Source: Acetobacteraceae bacterium (GTDB lineage Bacteria; Pseudomonadota; Alphaproteobacteria; Acetobacterales; Acetobacteraceae). From it: a stretch of 5,712 nucleotides of DNA. The position numbers and the translations under genes are program-made. Below, piece after piece: positions 5,324-5,712 of the stretch. Numbering within the stretch: the first letter of the stretch is position 1; each line of letters opens with the position of its first letter. The notes beneath the pieces are model-generated. The model saw only the letters and a list, made by a program, of their open reading frames with translations. It was not told the DNA's origin and searched no databases. The stretch covers positions 1 through 5,712 of the forward strand of contig JASHVB010000654.1 in NCBI GenBank assembly GCA_030039695.1, given 5' to 3'.

Positions 5324-5712
5324 TCACTCACGCTCCGTGGCGGCGTCGTATTCCTCGGCGGGGAACGTGCCGCCCTGGTATTTTTCGGCGATTGGGTTTT
5401 TCGGCTGGCCGGCTTCGGTCGAGAGGACCTGGGCGGCTTGCGGTTCGGAATCGTCTTGCGGCTTGTAGCCGAGGCGATAGGCGTTGGAGTTGTCGTACCA
5501 CGAGCGCTGGTTACGCGAGACGCCGTAGACGATTTCGTAGCGGACATCGGGGTGTTCGAGGCCGATCCGGACGAGCTGGGTCAGGTCGCGCGGGCTGACC
5601 CAGATCGCGAGGCGGCGGCTGTCGATCGGGTGCGTGCCGTAGTTGCCGATGCGGACGCATAAAAAGCCCATCCCGTGCTTGTCCGAGTAGAGGCTGGCGA
5701 GCGCCTCGCTGA
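5324..5712 (-). CDS. NAD-dependent SDR, uronate dehydrogenase-like, C-terminal part
   Basis: The visible 128 codons are the C-terminal half of an extended short-chain dehydrogenase of the NAD-dependent epimerase/dehydratase type; the gene continues past the right edge. Reading begins SEALASLYSDKHGMGFLCVR, the helix and strand that follow the catalytic YxxxK, and then RIGNYG. The segment LAIWVSPRDLTQLVRIGLEH is followed by EIVYGVS, WYDNSNAYRLGYKPQDDSE and KYQGGTF. These match the C terminus of Agrobacterium-type uronate dehydrogenase (the WWDNS, LGWKPKDNAE and FQGGTF blocks), which oxidises galacturonate or glucuronate to the aldaric acid lactone. The nucleotide-binding GxxGxxG and the YxxxK lie outside the window, so the substrate is uncertain. 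Only 56 bases separate its stop from the convergent remnant; no strong terminator is visible there. Confidence 0.75.
   Translation of the reverse strand, partial: SEALASLYSDKHGMGFLCVRIGNYGTHPIDSRRLAIWVSPRDLTQLVRIGLEHPDVRYEIVYGVSRNQRSWYDNSNAYRLGYKPQDDSEPQAAQVLSTEAGQPKNPIAEKYQGGTFPAEEYDAATERE

Noticed and set aside
1..5712. CRISPR array, tRNA or rRNA genes
   Set aside because: No regularly spaced repeats and no tRNA- or rRNA-like sequence were seen on either strand.

Overview
The window looks like an accessory stretch of a GC-rich alphaproteobacterial chromosome or large plasmid. The basis is the gene content: cobW behind a cobalamin riboswitch, an IS1634-type transposase remnant and a uronate-dehydrogenase-like SDR. 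No rRNA or marker gene is present to fix the taxon.

Layout. 1-345: the 5' end of cobW on the minus strand (start at 154), preceded by a cobalamin riboswitch in its leader. 346-772: no gene recognised. 773-1238: a collapsed IS1634-type transposase on the plus strand, with N- and C-terminal pieces joined after loss of the catalytic core, plus a frameshift. 1317-4190: a compact minus-strand operon in the order vdcB (UbiX-type flavin prenyltransferase), a PNPOx-like FMN split-barrel protein, vdcC (UbiD-type decarboxylase), vdcD (small zinc-ribbon-like subunit). 4270-4302: a candidate sigma70-type promoter for that operon, overlapped by a perfect 7-bp inverted repeat that is a good operator candidate. 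4305-4637: no gene recognised. 4638-5267: a plus-strand helix-turn-helix protein remnant with an in-frame stop. 5324-5712: the C-terminal part of an NAD-dependent SDR resembling uronate dehydrogenase, on the minus strand.

How the genes work together. The central operon encodes a non-oxidative hydroxyarylic acid decarboxylase of the VdcBCD/BsdBCD/ShdBCD type. VdcB should make prenylated FMN, VdcC uses it to remove CO2 from a substrate such as vanillate or 4-hydroxybenzoate, and VdcD is the small accessory subunit. The least usual part is the flavin-binding-type gene between the prFMN synthase and the decarboxylase. No transporter, ring-cleavage gene or regulator for this pathway is visible. 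The operon lies between two decayed genes, which suggests a rearranged or acquired segment.

All assignments come from reading translated sequence and recalled family motifs. No database search was run.
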